A program made the position numbers and the translations under genes. The notes under the pieces are model-generated. The model did no database searches, was not told where the DNA came from, and saw only the letters and a program-made list of their open reading frames with translations. From Myxococcales bacterium (lineage in GTDB: Bacteria > Myxococcota_A > Bradymonadia > Bradymonadales > Bradymonadaceae), in the NCBI GenBank assembly GCA_007120915.1, contig SKMT01000020.1, positions 1 through 8,882 on the forward strand: a stretch of 8,882 nucleotides of DNA, given 5' to 3'. Each line of letters starts with the position of its first letter. Positions within the stretch are counted from its first letter, which is position 1. Shown here piece after piece: positions 6,201 through 8,882 of this stretch.

Positions 6201-8504
6201 TCAAGGAGCGGCGTCCTCGATGTGAGAGATGACCATGCTGCGCGAGAGCACTTCCGGGAGCAACTCCGGGTTGTCGGGGTCGTTGGGAGAGTAGACCAGA
6301 TACATGGGAACTCCGCCTTTTCCAAAGTCTGCGAGACGGGAGCGGATGTGGTCGTCACGGCGCGTCCAGTCGGCCATGATCATGGCGACATCATGCTCTT
6401 CGACCGCTTCCACCACTTCCGGTTGTTCGAGTACGTTGGCCTCATTGACCTTGCAGGTGATGCACCAGTCGGCGGTGAAGTTGACAAACACGGGGCGGTG
6501 GTCGTCGAGTTTGGAGTCGACGGTCTCTTCGCTCCAGTCCTTCCAGTGTAGCTGGGATGCGGCGTCGTCGGAGGTCTCAGCGGACGGGGTGTGGTCGTCG
6601 AACTGAAGGGTCAGCGTTGCGGAGACGACGACGATGACCAGAGCGAAGGTGAGCCCCACGCGCCTGATGGCGGCGGTCTTGAACTGAACGAGCCCGAAGA
6701 TCCAGGCCGCCACCGCACAGGAGAGCAAAAAGATCAGGAGTCGAATCACGCCCTGTGTGCCCGCCATCTGCCCGATAAGCCACAACAGCCAGATGGCGGT
6801 GGCCAGAAGTGCAAATCCAAGCAGTTGTTTGAAGTGCGCCATCCAGGGCCCGGGCTTCGGCAGGAACCTCTCAGCGCCGGGGATCAGCGTCAGGATGACG
6901 AAGGGGGCGGCCAGCCCGATGCCGAGTACCGTGAAGGTCAGCGCAATCACCCAGGGAGGGCTGGCGAGGGCAAATCCGACGGCTGTTCCAAGAAAGGGGG
7001 CCGAACAGGGAGTGGCGAGTACCACGGCCAACACACCTTCTCCGAAGCTGCGTCGGTGGCTTGCCGGGGCGTCGGCGACCTGCTGGAGCCGGCCCGGGTT
7101 CAGGGTGACCTCAAAGAGGCCGAACAGGTTCATCGCAAAGATTACCAGTACGGCGCCGACGGCAGCGATGAACCCGGGCTCCTGGAACTGAAATCCCCAG
7201 CCGACCTGAGTGCCCACCACTTGTAGCCCGATCACGGCGGCGGCGAGCACCAGCATGGAGGCGACGATGCCGGCGGTGTAGGTGGCGCTGTGGGCGTAGA
7301 CGCTGTGGCGGTGTTCGTGGGCCAGGTTTACGAAGGCGAAGACCTTGATGGCGAGCACGGGAAAGACGCAGGGCATCAGGTTGAGGATCGCACCGCCCAG
7401 AAAGGCCAACAGCAGCACGTACCACAGCGACAACGAGGGATCTGTGGGGGTAGAGGGGTCGGTGTCGGCCGGTTGTGCCCCGACATCGCCGACATCGTCG
7501 CCGAGCACCAGCGCCTGGGCCTGTTCGGAGTCCGTTCGCGGCAGTAGTTCGCCCACGGTGGTTGGAATGGGGGTGCCGTCGGTGTCGTGCAACCTGAGTA
7601 CACCGTCGAGTTGGTCGTCGCCGTCAGGAGTATCTCTGGTGGCCCGCCCGTCGAGCTCGATGAACCAACCGGACTCGGCGTCGGGGTGCTCGCTGAGGCG
7701 GACGACGTCAAAATCGATGGTGTCGATGTTCTCATACACGAAGGCGTCGGCAGGCTCGTCGTGGATGTCACCGAGTTGTAGACAGTCCGGGTCGTCGGCA
7801 TCGTGGCAGCCGATGGCGGTGATCTCGACGCGGAAGTCGTCGGGGCTTTCGATGGGGGCGTGAGAGTAGCGCACGTCCACGTCAACGCCGGTCTTCTGTG
7901 GGGAGCGAGGCACCAGGTCTCGGGCGGCGTCGAACCAGCGGTGCACGTCGTCTTGCGGCGACGTCGTCTCTTCGTCGACGGGAATGGTGCGGGTCAGATC
8001 TGCCTGGCCGGGGATGCAGTCGACCTCGCAGACCAGGTAATCGACGTGGGCGTCGAGTTCGATGTCGCCGTCGGCGTCGTCGTCGACCTCAAGTTCTGTG
8101 AACAGCAGTACCGTATCGTTGTAGCCGAAGGTGATGATGGCGCCGCCGGCCTCGTGATACAGCCCCGGCTGTGGCCACATCACCTCGCCGACGGTGGCGT
8201 TGCGGGCGTCGAATTCGATCTGCGTGGACATCCCGCCCTCACCGGAGTCGTACCAGTAGATGTGCCAGCCCGGATCCATCTCGAAGATCACGCCGGCCTC
8301 GACGGTATCGCCCGGTGCGACGGTGTCGGCATTGACGACCAGGCGCTTGGCGGTGCGCGGTTCGTCATCGTCGTAGGCGTCCTCGGCGAACGCCTCGTCA
8401 GGTACGTCGGGCAACTCCAGGGCGCCCGGTTTGTCGACGGCGACGACGGTTGCCGCGAAGCAGACGACAAGTGCGACAAGACAGATGGAGATGCGGTGCG
8501 TCAT
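6201..8504 (-). CDS. DsbD/ScsB-like transmembrane thiol:disulfide interchange protein
   Basis: This encodes 767 residues. Such proteins move reducing equivalents from cytoplasmic thioredoxin across the inner membrane to periplasmic thiol proteins. A signal peptide (about 1-22) precedes a periplasmic N-terminal domain of the DsbC/DsbD-like type (about 50-320). It has WHIYWYDSGEGG near 80-91 and a reactive-looking CEVDC pair (Cys159, Cys163). A Pro/Asp-rich linker follows (about 335-357), then about eight membrane segments from 361 to 633. These carry the two channel cysteines in NLMPCVFP (Cys379) and ATPCSAPF (Cys500). The C-terminal thioredoxin domain has ADWCITC (Cys681, Cys684), MADWTRRD and cis-Pro in GVPMY (Pro733). 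All three expected cysteine pairs are present. It is longer than E. coli DsbD (about 565) because of the larger N-terminal domain, as in ScsB-type proteins. No clear Shine-Dalgarno precedes the ATG, but it is placed right for the signal peptide. Confidence 0.9.
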   Translation of the reverse strand: MTHRISICLVALVVCFAATVVAVDKPGALELPDVPDEAFAEDAYDDDEPRTAKRLVVNADTVAPGDTVEAGVIFEMDPGWHIYWYDSGEGGMSTQIEFDARNATVGEVMWPQPGLYHEAGGAIITFGYNDTVLLFTELEVDDDADGDIELDAHVDYLVCEVDCIPGQADLTRTIPVDEETTSPQDDVHRWFDAARDLVPRSPQKTGVDVDVRYSHAPIESPDDFRVEITAIGCHDADDPDCLQLGDIHDEPADAFVYENIDTIDFDVVRLSEHPDAESGWFIELDGRATRDTPDGDDQLDGVLRLHDTDGTPIPTTVGELLPRTDSEQAQALVLGDDVGDVGAQPADTDPSTPTDPSLSLWYVLLLAFLGGAILNLMPCVFPVLAIKVFAFVNLAHEHRHSVYAHSATYTAGIVASMLVLAAAVIGLQVVGTQVGWGFQFQEPGFIAAVGAVLVIFAMNLFGLFEVTLNPGRLQQVADAPASHRRSFGEGVLAVVLATPCSAPFLGTAVGFALASPPWVIALTFTVLGIGLAAPFVILTLIPGAERFLPKPGPWMAHFKQLLGFALLATAIWLLWLIGQMAGTQGVIRLLIFLLSCAVAAWIFGLVQFKTAAIRRVGLTFALVIVVVSATLTLQFDDHTPSAETSDDAASQLHWKDWSEETVDSKLDDHRPVFVNFTADWCITCKVNEANVLEQPEVVEAVEEHDVAMIMADWTRRDDHIRSRLADFGKGGVPMYLVYSPNDPDNPELLPEVLSRSMVISHIEDAAP

Positions 8505-8526
8505 GCAATCGCTGAGGTTGAGGGGG

Positions 8527-8556
8527 GATATAGCTGTCGCTGAGCTTCGGGCCCAA
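8527..8556 (-). promoter_or_regulatory. Weak promoter-like pair before the DsbD-like gene
   Basis: On the minus strand TTGGGC (8551-8556) and TATATC (8527-8532) are 18 nt apart, and the second would place transcription start about 15-18 nt before the ATG at 8504. Only the TTG and TATA parts fit sigma-70 consensus. The rest of the 150-nt spacer (8505-8654) shows no terminator with a U tract for the upstream hydrolase gene. Confidence 0.25.
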
Positions 8557-8654
8557 TGGCTTAACCGCTGCTCAGCCCGAGACGCAGGAGAGCATTCTGA
8601 CGACTCGGGGGCGCCAAACGCAAGGAGAGTTCCCTGTTGGTTGTTCGTCTTGTC

Positions 8655-8882
8655 TCACGGAGAGTTCGACAAAAAATCGGTGACCAGCTCACCGAACCTG
8701 TCGGGCCGTTCGATGGGCACGGTGTGCCCGCTGTTTTCGACCAGTTCGAACTGACCATCACACAATTCGGCGAGTTTGCGGGCGCCCTCGGGGGTGACCA
8801 GGGGGTCGGCGTCGGCGCAGATGACCAGGGTGGGAGCCTGGATGCGTTCGGCGAGCCCGCTCAGATCAGGGAACTCGCGCAA
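8655..8882 (-). CDS. Alpha/beta hydrolase, C-terminal part (5' end outside window)
   Basis: The minus-strand frame is open from the window edge to a TGA at 8655-8657 and gives 75 residues. They match the last quarter of alpha/beta-hydrolase-fold enzymes. APTLVICADADPLVTP (residues 16-31) is the strand and turn that supplies the catalytic acid, most likely Asp26. SGHTVPIERPDRFGELVTDF (51-70) contains the catalytic His53 and the usual closing helix. The nucleophile Ser region lies outside the window. A TTG at the window edge could be read as a start, but the family is about 250-280 residues, so this is almost certainly a fragment caused by the window boundary. Substrate cannot be predicted. It is transcribed in the same direction as the DsbD-like gene, 150 nt upstream of it, so co-transcription is uncertain. 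Confidence 0.85.
   Translation of the reverse strand: MREFPDLSGLAERIQAPTLVICADADPLVTPEGARKLAELCDGQFELVENSGHTVPIERPDRFGELVTDFLSNSP

Noticed and set aside
7803..8543. Long + strand open frame of 246 codons opposite the N-terminal part of the DsbD-like gene
   Set aside because: The product is a Val/Gly/Asp-rich mirror of the real gene, with no family similarity seen, so it is a shadow frame.
8576..8609. CCCGAG/CTCGGG inverted repeat in the spacer before the DsbD-like gene
   Set aside because: It has only six pairs with a 22-nt loop and no U tract on the minus strand, too weak to call a terminator for the hydrolase gene.

Overview
The window is a GC-rich, densely coding bacterial chromosome segment. 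Gene content is housekeeping plus cell envelope: a ribosomal-protein operon, a large respiratory-type flavo-iron-sulfur oxidoreductase, an outer-membrane beta-barrel, a periplasmic thiol-redox pair and the end of an alpha/beta hydrolase. The signal peptides, lipobox and outer-membrane protein ending in phenylalanine point to a diderm (Gram-negative) organism. The exported proteins carry long Asp/Glu/Pro-rich linkers, which is common in marine or salt-adapted lineages and in Bradymonadia/Myxococcota-like deltaproteobacteria. That taxonomic guess is inference only.

Layout: positions 1-1256 hold the 3' end of pth (peptidyl-tRNA hydrolase), then rpsF (bS6) and rplI (bL9), all on +, closed by a strong intrinsic terminator. 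The usual rpsR (bS18) between rpsF and rplI is absent. A 116-nt leader before rpsF can form two hairpins. Positions 1287-4217 (+) encode a 976-residue YdiJ/D-2-hydroxyglutarate-dehydrogenase-type protein (FAD domain, FAD-oxidase C domain, Fe-S domain, CCG domain). A 143-nt spacer with an 11-bp inverted repeat leads to 4361-5380 (+), a signal-peptide-bearing outer-membrane beta-barrel with an acidic proline-rich linker.

The minus-strand genes then converge on it with no spacer. The redoxin lipoprotein at 5381-6109 lies downstream of a DsbD/ScsB-like transmembrane thiol reductase at 6201-8504, probably in one transcription unit. A reasonable model is that the DsbD-like protein carries electrons from cytoplasmic thioredoxin across the inner membrane to the lipid-anchored redoxin. 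Upstream on the same strand, 8655-8882 is the C-terminal part of an alpha/beta hydrolase that runs out of the window.

No tRNA, rRNA, CRISPR array, insertion sequence, phage gene or defence system is visible. No gap exceeds 155 nt. I found no convincing novel multi-gene system. The points worth a second look are the missing rpsR with a structured rpsF leader, the hairpin spanning the two abutting stop codons at 5378-5383, the inverted repeat before the outer-membrane protein gene, and the lipoprotein-redoxin/DsbD pair.
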